In this document: positions 10,150 to 19,587 of the stretch, piece after piece
Layout: each line of letters opens with the position of its first letter
How positions within the stretch are numbered: the first letter of the stretch is position 1
Assembly: GCF_019083965.1 (NCBI RefSeq)
Contig: NZ_JAHRCY010000004.1
Span: forward strand, 62,001 to 126,000
Direction of reading: 5' to 3'
Length of the DNA: 64,000 nt
Source: Catellatospora tritici
GTDB lineage: Bacteria; Actinomycetota; Actinomycetes; Mycobacteriales; Micromonosporaceae
The notes under the pieces: generated by a model
What the model saw: the letters and a program-made list of their open reading frames with translations, nothing else
Told to the model about the DNA's origin: nothing
Database searches by the model: none
Position numbers and translations under genes: made by a program

Positions 10150-11925
10150 GTGGCAACGCACAAACAGCACCTCGTCGAGTCGATCCGGGCTCGTGCGGCG
10201 ACCTCGCCACAGGCGACCGCGCTCGAGCAGGGCGCGCGATCGATCACCTATCGCGAGCTCGACGCCCTGATCGACGAACGAGCACGGGTGCTGCGGGACC
10301 ACGGTGCGGCCGGTGCCCTGGTAGCCCTCGAACGGGCGAAGTCCCCGGAGTTCGTGGTCGACTACCTGTCCGTGCTGGCCGCCGGCGGGGTGGTCGTGCC
10401 GCTGGACCCCGACGTCCCACCGGCCCGGCGGGACGTCTTCGTCGAGCTGGCCCGGCCGCGGTTGCTGCTGCGGTCGTCCGGCCCGCCCGAGACACGGACA
10501 GGCGATCCGCACGAGGCGATCGCCGAGGACGGGGCGTTCGTGTACTTCACCTCCGGCTCCACCGGGGTGCCCAAACCGGTCCTGGGCTCGGCGCTCGGCG
10601 TGCGCACCTTCGCCGACTGGTTCTGCCGCGAGTTCGGGTTCGGGCCGGGCGACCGGTTCGCGTTCATCGCCGGTGTCAGCTTCGAGGCGAGCCTGCGCGA
10701 CCTCTTCCCACCGCTGACGGCGGGCGCGACCCTGGTCATACCGGAGCCGGACGACCTGGTGTCGCCCGCGGCGACCGTGGACTGGCTCGCCCGCACGGAC
10801 ATCGGGGTGGTCACCGTCGTGCCGTCGGTCGCGCGCGGCTGGCTGCGCGACGGCCGCCGCCGCTGCCCGAAGGTGCGGGCGGTGTTCTTCCTCGGCGAGC
10901 CGCTGACCCCGGACGTGCAGACGGGCTGGCTGGACACCTTCTCGGGCACGTCGGTGCAGGTGAACTCCTACGGTTCGACCGAGAGCGGCCAGGGCACCGT
11001 CTACCGGCAGATCGCGGTGGGGGAGCGGTTCACCGAACCTGTCCCGGCCGGGCGGCCGGTCCCCGGCACGCGGTACTGCCTGATCGCGCCCGAGGCGACC
11101 CTGTCGGCCGAACTCGTGCGGGCGGCGCTGCGCCAGCCTCCGGCCGCGGGTGAGATCGTGCTGGTCAGCCGCTCGTGCAGCCATGGCTACCTGGGGCTGC
11201 CGACGGAGAACGCGGCACGCTTCGCCGACCTGGGCGCCGGGGAGACGGCATACCGCACCGGTGACCTTGGACGGGTCGACGAGCGAGGCGAACTGGTCGT
11301 GATAGGTCGCGCCGACGACGAGGTCAAGATCAACGGGGTGCGGGTCCATCCGGTGGAGGTCACCCGCGCCATCCGGGCCCAGCCCGCCGTCGCCGACGCC
11401 TTCGTCGCCGCGGTCGGTGGCACCGAACCCCGGCTGACCGCGTACGTCGTGCCCGCCATGGGCCAGCCGCTCGACGTCGGCCGACTGCGGTCGGGCCTGC
11501 TGGATCTGCTGCCCCCGGTGATGATCCCCAGCCGTTTCGTCGAACTGGACGAGCTGCCGACGACCCGGACCGGCAAGGTCGACCGGGCCCGGCTGACCGA
11601 ACTCGCCGCGCGGCACGCCCCGGCGGCGGTGTTCGTCGCTCCGACGGGCGAACTCGAGCGCTGGCTGGCCGAGCAGTTCACTGAACTGCTCGGCACACCA
11701 CGGGTGTCGGCCGGCGACGACCTGTTCGCCCTCGGCGGGGACTCGATCACCGCGACCCGGCTGGTCTCGCGGATCGCCGACGACCACGGCGTCCAGCTGT
11801 CGCAGCGGGCCGTGTTCGCGGCGGCGACGGTGACCGGTCTCGCCGCGGCGATCCTGGCCGAACAGCTGCTGGCGACCGATCCAGAGGAACTGCGGGCATT
11901 ATTGGACTCCCTGGACGACGCATGA
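10150..11925 (+). CDS. NRPS adenylation-thiolation (A-T) protein, probable loading unit
   Basis: A 591-residue free-standing adenylation domain (about 10-480) with a carrier domain (about 500-590). Visible A motifs are FTSGSTGVPKP (A3), NSYGSTES (A5), YRTGDLG (A7) and the catalytic Lys in TGKVDRARL (A10). The carrier Ser is in FALGGDSITATR. By-eye alignment to GrsA gives the pocket E-A-R-T-F-L-S-Q-G-K. The first position is Glu rather than the Asp that anchors an alpha-amino group, so the substrate may not be an ordinary alpha-amino acid; this is an inference. There is no condensation domain, so it should start a chain or act in trans. The GTG start is weakly supported by GAGG 5 bases upstream. 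Its stop overlaps the next NRPS gene by 4 bases. Confidence 0.88.
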   Translation: MATHKQHLVESIRARAATSPQATALEQGARSITYRELDALIDERARVLRDHGAAGALVALERAKSPEFVVDYLSVLAAGGVVVPLDPDVPPARRDVFVELARPRLLLRSSGPPETRTGDPHEAIAEDGAFVYFTSGSTGVPKPVLGSALGVRTFADWFCREFGFGPGDRFAFIAGVSFEASLRDLFPPLTAGATLVIPEPDDLVSPAATVDWLARTDIGVVTVVPSVARGWLRDGRRRCPKVRAVFFLGEPLTPDVQTGWLDTFSGTSVQVNSYGSTESGQGTVYRQIAVGERFTEPVPAGRPVPGTRYCLIAPEATLSAELVRAALRQPPAAGEIVLVSRSCSHGYLGLPTENAARFADLGAGETAYRTGDLGRVDERGELVVIGRADDEVKINGVRVHPVEVTRAIRAQPAVADAFVAAVGGTEPRLTAYVVPAMGQPLDVGRLRSGLLDLLPPVMIPSRFVELDELPTTRTGKVDRARLTELAARHAPAAVFVAPTGELERWLAEQFTELLGTPRVSAGDDLFALGGDSITATRLVSRIADDHGVQLSQRAVFAAATVTGLAAAILAEQLLATDPEELRALLDSLDDA

Positions 11926-14900
11926 CCGAGGCGTCGCTCGCACAGCGCCTGGCGCAGCTGAGCCCGCAACAACGCGCCCAGCTCAGCAGCCGGCTGCGGG
12001 ACAACCCCGTCCGCCCGCGCCCCGAGCCGATCCCAGTGCTGGACCGCTCGTCGGGTCGGTTGCCGATGTCGTCGGCCCAGCGGCGCCTGTACTTCCTGCA
12101 GAAACTGCAACCTGACAGTGCCGCCTACAACAATGTGGAGGCGGTCCGGCTGCGCGGCAGGCTCGACCTCGGGGCGCTGCAGGCGGCCGTGACGGCGGTG
12201 CTGGCCCGGCACGAGGTGCTGCGCACCACCTGCGGCGACGATGACGGGCAGCCGCGACTGCTGGCGGCGCACCCGGCCGACGCCGCCCAGCGGCTGCGGG
12301 TGGAGGTGGTCGACGCGTCGCCGCCCGCCCCGCCGGGGGGTACGGATGCGGTGTTGGCCGCCGCCGCGGACCGGCCGTTCGACCTCGACGCCGAGTTCCC
12401 GCTGCGGGTGCTGCTGGTCCGCGAGGCCGACGACGAGCACGTGCTGCTGCTCGTCGTGCACCACATCGCCTCCGACGCCTGGTCGTGCCGACTGCTGGTG
12501 GCAGAGTTCTTCGCCGCCTACGCCCGCGCCGTCAGCGGCGACTCCGCCGGGCAGGCCCCACCCGGCGTGCAGTACGCCGACTTCGCGGCCTGGCAGTCGG
12601 CGGGCCTGGTCGACGGCGACCTCGCCGGGCACCTGTCCTACTGGCGCGAGCGGCTGGCGGGCCTGGCCCCGGTGCTGGAGCTGCCCCTGGAACAGCCCCG
12701 CCCGGCGGTGCGCCGCGACCGCGGTGCCGAGATCCACTTCGACCTCGATCAGCAGACGCGGCGGCGGCTGCACGCCGTGGCCCGCGACGCGGCGGTGACC
12801 CCGTTCGCGCTCCTGCTGACCGCGTTCGGCTTCGTCCTGCACCGGCACTGCGCCACCGAGGATCTCGCCGTCGCCGTCCCGGTCTCCGGCCGCGAACGCG
12901 TCGACATCGAGCAACTCATCGGCTGCTTCATCAACACCGTCGTGCTGCGGCTGGACCTGAGCGCGCTGCAGACCTGCCGCGACCTGGTGCGTCGCCTGTG
13001 GAGCAGCACACTGCACGACCTGGAACACCAGAGCCTGCCCTTCGAACACCTGGTCGCCGAACTCAACCCGCAGCGCGACCTCAGCGCCGGGCAGCTGGTG
13101 CAGGTCATGTTCAACCACTACCCGGCGACCGAGGCACCCACCCAGGTCCCCGGCCTACAGGTGGCCCCCGTCGACGTCAGCCGCGCCCGCGCGAAGTTCG
13201 ACCTCACCTGCACCGTGGTCGACCACGGCGACCGGCTGCGGCTGACCCTCAACCACGCCACCGACCTGCTCGACGGCGCGACCGCGCGACGCATCGGCGA
13301 ACACACCGTCGCCGTGCTGGCCACCCTCCTCGACGACCTGGACGCGCCCATGGCGGCGCTGCCCCCGGTGCCGCCCCACGACACCGACCCGCGCGACCAT
13401 CGCACCACCCCGGCGGCCGATCCCGTGCCGGTGCTGCGACGCTTCGAGAGTCACGCGCACGCCGACCCCGACCGCGTCGCCGTGCAGACCCCCGACGAGC
13501 ACATCACCTACGGCGACCTGAACCGTCGCGCGGCGGCACTGGCCGCGTACCTGGCCGGGCAAGGAGCCCGGTCGCAGCCCGTCGGGCTGCTGTTCGAACG
13601 GTCCGTGGACTACGTCGTGGCGATGCTGGCCGCACTGAAGGCGGGGCGGACCTACCTACCGCTCGATCCGGTCATGCCGCCGCCGCATCTGGCCGCGGTG
13701 CTACACGCGGCGGACGCGGGGCTGGTGCTGACCCACGCCCACGTGGACACCGCCGCACTGGCACAGGCGGCCCCGCACGTCGAGATCGCCGCCGTCGAGC
13801 GGCTCCCGCCGGGCTCGGCCACGACCGCCGCCGGTGCCGACGAGGCCATGTACGTGCTGTTCACGTCCGGGTCGACCGGCGCACCCAAGGGTGTGGTGGT
13901 GGAACACCGCCACTTCGCCGCCTACCTGACCTCGATCATCGACCGGATGGCACTGCCCGACGGGCTGAACTTCGCGCTGGTGTCGACGCTCGCCGCGGAC
14001 CTGGGCCTGACCAACGTCTACGGTGCGCTGGCCACCGGCGGCACGCTGCACCTGCTGCCCTACGAATGGGCCGCCGACCCACCCCGCTTCGCGGACTACT
14101 TCCGGACCCACCACATCGACGTCATGAAACTGGTGCCCAGCCACCTGCAGGCCGTCGCCGACGCCGGACTCCTGCCGGACGTCGTACCAGCGCGCCACCT
14201 GGTCCTGGCCGGCGAGGCCTGCACCTGGGACCTGGCCGCCGCCGCGCAGGCCGCCCGGCCCGGCTGCGTGGTCTGGAACCAGTACGGTCCGACGGAGACC
14301 ACCGTGTCGGTGCTCGCCTACCGCGTCCCCGACCCCCCGCCCGTCCCGCGCGGGGTGACCGTGCCGCTGGGCTTCCCGCTCGACCACGTGGGTGTGCACG
14401 TGGTCGACGCCCAACTGCGGCCCCTGCCGCGCGGCGCCGCGGGCGAACTGCTGATCACCGGCGGCAGCGTCGCCCGCGGCTACCTCCACCCCGGCAGCCC
14501 CGACCAGGCACGCTTCATCCGCGACCCGTTCCGCGCCGACCCGCGCGCCCGCGCCTACCGCTCCGGCGACCGTGCCCGGATCCGGGCCGACGGATCGGTG
14601 GAGTTCCTCGGCCGCCTCGACCGGCAGGTGAAGATCCGCGGCTACCGGGTCGAACCCGCCCACATCGAGGCCGTCCTGCGCCGCCACCCCGGCATCGCCG
14701 ACGTCGCCGTCGCCGCTCGCACCGACCACGGGTACACCACCCTCGCCGCCTACTACGTGACCGTGCCCGGCGTCGCGCCGCAGCCGCCGCTGCCTGACTT
14801 CGCCCGCGCGGCGATGCCCGCCTACCTGGTGCCCGCCGCGTTCGTCGCCCTCGACCGGCTGCCGCTGACACCCAACGGCAAACTCGACTGGCGCGCCCTG

Positions 14901-17320
14901 CCCGCGCCCGAGCGCCAACCCACGGGCGACCAGCCCGCCACCCCGCCCCGGCACGCCCGCGACGCCGACCTGGCCCGGATCTGGTGCGACGTGCTCGGCC
15001 TGGACCGCGTCGGCATCGACGACGACTTCTTCGCCTGCGGCGGCGACTCCTTCAGCGCCATGCGCGTGGCCCGCCGCGTCGGCGACGGGATGCGCGTGGT
15101 GTCCCTGTTCCAGCACCCCACCATCCGCCGCCTGGCCGACTTCCTCGGCCGCGCCGACACCGGCGGCTACCTGCACCGGCTACCCGGGGCCACGGCGGGC
15201 ACCGCCACCGCGACCGCCGCCGTGGTCGCGGTCCCGTTCGGCGGCGCCACCGCCGCGGCCTACGCCGAACTGGCCAGGGCACTGCCGGCGCAGTTCCCGC
15301 TGTACGCGGTCGAACTTCCCGGCCACGACCCCGCCGACCCGGCCCGGCCCCTCGAACCATTCGACACGATCGCCGCCCGCTGCACCGACGAGATCCGCCG
15401 CACCATCACCGGACCGATCACCGTGTACGGGCACTGCGTCGGCGCCGCACTGGCCTACGACATCGCCCGCAGGCTGGCAGCCGAGGGCGCGCCCGTCACC
15501 GGTGTCGTGCTCGGTGGGGCGTTCCCGCGCCACGGCTGCCCGGCCGGGTCTTCGACCTGTGGGCCAGGCTCGTGCCCAGCGACCGTTGGCGCTCCGACCG
15601 GAACTACCACGACATGCTGCGCGGCATCGGCGGCCTCACCGAGGTCCTCGACCCGGCCGAGCAGGCGTTCACGCTGCGCGCGGTACGCCACGACGCCCGC
15701 GAATCCGAAGACCTCTACACCCGCCTGTGCCACACCGGCGCCCAGCCGCGCACGCTGCCCGCGCTGAGCGTCGTCGGCGAACGCGACCGGATCACCGAGT
15801 TCCACCAGGAACGCCACCGCGAGTGGAACACCCTGTGCGCCACCACCGATCTGGCCGTCATCCCCGACGCGGGCCACTTCTTCCTCAGGCACCAGGCCGA
15901 CCAGCTTGCCGCCATCCTGGTCCGCTGGACCGAGCAGCGCCTGGCCGCCGCCCCGCCCGCGCCGCCGCCTGCCCCGGCGCCTGCCGCGCCCGCCGGTGGC
16001 GCACGCCGACCAGGCGCCCGGCTGGGCGACTTCGCACTGGTCACCCTCGGTCAACTGGTGTCGCTGACCGGCAGCCGGGCGATGGCGTTCGCCATGGGCG
16101 TCTGGGTCTACCTGCAGACCGGCAGCGTCACCCAGTTCTCCGTCATCCTCATCACCGCGCTGCTGCCCGGCCTGCTGGTGCTGCCTCTGGCCGGAGCCGC
16201 CGCGGACCGCTGGGACCGGCGGCTGCTGATGATCGGCGGTGAGGTCGTCAACGCCGCGGGCACCGGGCTGTGCCTGGCCGCCTACGCCACCGGCTCGCTG
16301 CGGCTGTGGCACATCTACGTCGCCGCCGCGCTCGGCTCGATCGCGTCGTCGTTTCAGCAACCGGCCTACCTCGCCGCCGTCGCCCAACTCGTACCCAAGC
16401 AGTACCTCGGCCGGGTCAACGGGATCCTGCAGACGGTCATGGCCGTCAGCCAGGCCGCGGGCCCGCTGGCGGGCGGCGCGTTGATCGTCGCCATCGGCCT
16501 GCGCGGCGTGATGATCACCGATCTGGCGACAGTCGCGGTCGCGCTAGCCACCCTGCTCGCCGTACGCTTCCCCGACCTGCTCTTCCGGCACCGGGAGGAG
16601 ACCGTCTGGAAGGAGATTGCGGGCGGTCTGCGCTACATCGCCCGCCGACCCAGCTTCGTCGCCATGGTCGTGTTCTTCCTCGGCTACAACCTCGTGCTCG
16701 GGATCGCGTTGGCGTTGCTGCCGCCGATGGTGCTGGGCACCGGCGGCGCCGGCACCCTGAGCGTCACCACCATGATCGGCGCGCTGGGCGGGGTCGCCGG
16801 TGGCGTGGCCATGGCCCTGTGGGGCGGACTGGCCCGCCGCGCCACCGGCATGATCGGCTTCGTCGCGCTCACCGGCGCGGGGCTCGTCATCGCCGGGCTG
16901 CGCCCGCAAGCCGCCTATCCCATCGTGGGCATGGCCCTGGTCATGGCCTCCATCGCCCTCATCAACGGCCACTGGCAGACCATGATCCAGATCAAGGTGG
17001 GGATGGAGCTGCAGGGACGGATCCTCGCCACCAACCGGATGACCGCCAACCTCACCGAACCGCTCGGCTATGTCTGCGCCGGATGGCTCGCCGACTCGGT
17101 CCTCGCGCCGACCGGCGACGGCTGGTTCGGCACGGGACCCGGCCGGAGCCTGGCGTCGGCGCTGATCATCCTCGGCGGGCTCCACATCGTCCTCGCCGCC
17201 GCCGGCCTGCGCTGGCGCAGACTGCGCTACCTCGAGGACATCCTGCCCGATGCCGTCCCGGGCGCGGTCGTCACCTGGGACCGGGACAGGCTGCAGCGAG
17301 AGGCCGACGATCTCCGTTGA
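11922..17320 (+). CDS. NRPS C-A-T-TE fused to an MFS exporter, interrupted by a frameshift
   Basis: Domains in order: C (about 45-470, HHIASDAW near residue 179), A (about 500-1000, FTSGSTGAPKG, NQYGPTETT), T (FACGGDSFSAM), thioesterase (YGHCVGAALAYD, Cys in place of Ser) and a 12-helix MFS transporter from about residue 1366. The first frame (from 11922) runs to 15767, but homology leaves it near 15530 and continues in the frame that ends at 17320. One missing base, for example a fourth C in the TTCCC run near 15525, would restore about 1799 residues. The MFS half would move the peptide out once it is released. By-eye code D-L-T-K-V-A-Q-V-S-K; its first four positions resemble Asp/Asn pockets. 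The ATGA overlap with the A-T gene indicates coupled translation. If the frameshift is real, both the TE and the exporter are lost. Confidence 0.82.
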
Positions 17321-17431
17321 GCGGCGCGATGGTCTGACGCCGGCCAGCGGGCACGTATCCGAGTCCGGATCGGCGCCGCCGGGTGTGGTCCGCCTCGGCT
17401 CGGCGCCGTCCTGAGCCGCGCGGGCTCGGCT

Positions 17432-18400
17432 TCACCACCAGTAGTTGTCCTGCGGCGTGTAGCGACCTTCCAGCTCGGCCGTCTCATCCGCGGTGAGTGA
17501 CAGCTCCACGGCCGCGACGGCGTGCAGCAGGTGGTGCGGCTGGGTCGCGCCCACGATGGGGCAGGAGACCACCGGCTTGGACAGCAGCCACGCCAGCGCC
17601 ACCTGTGCCATCGGGACGCCGCGGGCGGCGGCGACGGCCTGGACGGCGTCGACCACCGGCTTGTCGACGTCACGGTCGAACGTTCTGGCGACGCCGTCGG
17701 CCGACGACCGGGTGGTCTGCTCTCCCCACGGCCGGGCCGCCCTACCCTTGGCCAGCGGCGAGTACGGCGTCAGCCCGACGCCCTGGTCCCAGCACATCGG
17801 GATCATGTCCCGCTCCTCCTCGCGTTTGAGGACGTTGTACTGGTCCTGCATGGCCGAGAACGCCGTCCAGCCGTTGACCACGGCTGACTGCTGCAGCTTC
17901 GCGAACTGCCACGCCCACATCGACGACGCGCCGAGATACCGCACCTTGCCCGAACGGATCAGGCCGTCCAGGGTGGCCATGGTCTCCTCGACGGGTGTCT
18001 GCTCGTCGAACCGGTGGATGTAGTAGACGTCGATGTAGTCGGTGCCCAGCCGCCGCAGCGACGCGTCGACCTGTTCGAGGATGGCCTTGCGGGACAGGCC
18101 GCTGCCGCCGGGTCCGTCATGCATCTTCCCGCTCACCTTGGTGGCCAGCACGATGTCCTCGCGGCGGGAGAATCTGGCGATCGCGCGGCCGACGATCTCC
18201 TCGGAGGTGCCGCCCTGGTAGACGTTCGCGGTGTCCCAGAAGGTGACGCCCAGTTCGACCGCCTGCCGGAAGAACGGCGCTGCGGCCTGCTCATCGAGGG
18301 TCCACTGGTGCATCCCGGCGGCTGCGCTGCCGTAGCTCATACAGCCGAGCCCGATCCGACTCACTTTCAGACCGGTGCGGCCCAGCCGTACGTATTCCAC
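17432..18400 (-). CDS. Aldo/keto reductase
   Basis: A 322-residue NADPH-dependent oxidoreductase of the YajO/YghZ-like AKR group. The start at GTG 18400 follows GAGAAGG and gives the standard N-terminus (YVRLGRTGLKVSRIGLGC). The catalytic tetrad can be followed: Asp in FWDTANVYQGG, Tyr in the same segment, Lys in ATKVSGK and His in YYIHRFDE. The C-terminal IVGATQPHHL is the NADP-binding signature. The open frame extends 1.2 kb upstream, but that part has no homology and overlaps two other genes. It lies 31 bp from the cupin gene on the same strand. The substrate is unknown, and a role in the peptide pathway is not indicated. Confidence 0.88.
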   Translation of the reverse strand: MEYVRLGRTGLKVSRIGLGCMSYGSAAAGMHQWTLDEQAAAPFFRQAVELGVTFWDTANVYQGGTSEEIVGRAIARFSRREDIVLATKVSGKMHDGPGGSGLSRKAILEQVDASLRRLGTDYIDVYYIHRFDEQTPVEETMATLDGLIRSGKVRYLGASSMWAWQFAKLQQSAVVNGWTAFSAMQDQYNVLKREEERDMIPMCWDQGVGLTPYSPLAKGRAARPWGEQTTRSSADGVARTFDRDVDKPVVDAVQAVAAARGVPMAQVALAWLLSKPVVSCPIVGATQPHHLLHAVAAVELSLTADETAELEGRYTPQDNYWW

Positions 18401-18438
18401 ACCCAGCACCCTTCTCGCGGACGTCGTCGTGTGCCCGG

Positions 18439-18846
18439 CTACAGCCGGTTGGCGGATTCGTACCGGTCTTGGGGTACCGGTTCGAGCCAGGTGGTGGGGT
18501 CGCTGCCGTCGGGTCGGGCTTCGAGCATGGCGAGGTGGCTCATGAAGGTGTCGGCGCCAGCGCCGTGCCAGTGTTCCTCGTCGGGCGGGCAGACGATGGT
18601 GTCGCCGGCCCGGATGCGCAGCACTGTCCCGTCGCGCGTGCCGACGAGGCCGACACCCTCGGTGACGTGCAGGGTCTGCCCGACGGCGTGGGAGTGCCAG
18701 TTGGTGCGGGCACCCGGGGTGAAGCGGACCAGCGCGACAGTCATGCGGGACGGGCCCGTGCCGCTGTGGATCGGAGTCAGGTAGACATCGCCGACGAAGT
18801 TCTGCGCCGGGGTCTTCACCGTTTGGCCGACGGGCTTGAGTTCCAT
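18439..18846 (-). CDS. Small cupin-domain protein (carboxymuconolactone/quercetinase-like fold)
   Basis: A 135-residue single-domain cupin. Metal-binding motif 1 is visible as NWHSHAVGQTLHVTEG (two His and a later Glu/His pattern), and motif 2 as PPDEEHWHGAGADTFMSHLAM. ATG 18846 is chosen because GAGGAG sits 7 bases upstream; the longer open frame has no cupin homology. Related proteins occur beside aldo/keto reductases and dehydrogenases in actinomycetes, often regulated by redox-sensing MerR or LysR proteins. No such regulator is adjacent here. The reaction is unknown. Confidence 0.82.
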   Translation of the reverse strand: MELKPVGQTVKTPAQNFVGDVYLTPIHSGTGPSRMTVALVRFTPGARTNWHSHAVGQTLHVTEGVGLVGTRDGTVLRIRAGDTIVCPPDEEHWHGAGADTFMSHLAMLEARPDGSDPTTWLEPVPQDRYESANRL

Positions 18847-19011
18847 GGGGTGCTCCTCGGTCGAGCGTTTTACCGGGGTCGCAGTGGTGTCTTGGTCGCG
18901 CGGCGGTCGTCCGTCGCGCGGTAGCCCCGGCTGACTGGTCCAACGGAGGCTCGAGGCCGAGGACACGACCCGGTCGATCCGCTGCTCGAAGACGAGGTCG
19001 ATCGACGCCGG

Positions 19012-19045
19012 GCCGGGGCCGGCCGCCATGACGGCCGGCCCCGGT
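19012..19045 (-). terminator. GC-rich hairpin terminator
   Basis: A 14-bp stem (19012-19025 with 19032-19045, one G-U pair) with a 6-base loop begins 6 bases past the stop of the HhH-protein gene on the minus strand. Confidence 0.7.
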
Positions 19046-19050
19046 CTCGG

Positions 19051-19272
19051 TTACTTGGCGTCGGCCAGGTCGGCGATGGCCCGCGCGGCGCGGAAGTACG
19101 GGCTGCGGCCCAGCTCGCCGATCGTCTTGATGCCCAGCGCATCCTTGAGGTGCTCGGCCGCACGCTCGCTCACACCGGCGAGCGCGGCGACCGGCGCGTT
19201 GGCGATCTCCTCCAGGCTCTTGTCGTGGTAGTCCTTGTCCAGCAGCTTGGCGAGATCGGCGGAAACCGGCAT
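19051..19272 (-). CDS. Small helix-hairpin-helix-like protein, function unknown
   Basis: A 73-residue soluble protein starting at ATG 19272 with AAGGAG 6 bases upstream. The segment ALAGVSERAAEHLKDALGIKTIGELG has the helix-GV-helix pattern of HhH/SAM-like DNA- or protein-binding modules, as in DUF4332-type proteins. It is followed by a C-terminal helix rich in Ala and Asp. It has its own terminator and a long upstream region, so it is probably monocistronic. No function can be assigned. Confidence 0.7.
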   Translation of the reverse strand: MPVSADLAKLLDKDYHDKSLEEIANAPVAALAGVSERAAEHLKDALGIKTIGELGRSPYFRAARAIADLADAK

Positions 19273-19587
19273 GGCTACTCCTTCGGGGGTCGGTGAGTCC
19301 GGCGCGTCGCCGGACGTACGGCACGATCCTTTCACCTTCGCGGCGCGCGGATCTTCGGGGCCCTGCCCCTGGCCCGCGGTCCCACGGCCGCAGTGGTGGC
19401 GTGGCGCGGGCATGGTCGCGTACGGACACCGAGGGGCATGGTCCGCAGTGCGGGCCATGACCTCGAGTGCCCAGAAAGTGGGCCCTGGAACCGGCGTCCG
19501 CTGAGGACTTCGCCTCATGTTTCGATTCACGACTGTAACTACGTTGAAAAGATCTCGCTCTTTTCGCGGAATGTAGGAGGGTCGCGC
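19273..19587. other. 315-bp intergenic region between divergent genes
   Basis: This region separates the divergent HhH-protein and DUF1996 genes. It holds a 7-bp inverted repeat, GAAAAGA/TCTTTTC (19546-19552 and 19559-19565), just before the ribosome site TAGGAGG (19574-19580) of the plus-strand gene. It also contains a locally AT-rich tract (19518-19570) that probably includes that gene's promoter. Short open frames here have no coding character. Confidence 0.5.

Noticed and set aside
15500..15560. Programmed ribosomal frameshifting in the NRPS-MFS gene
   Set aside because: No slippery heptamer or downstream pseudoknot is evident, and a simple one-base loss or sequencing error explains the data better.
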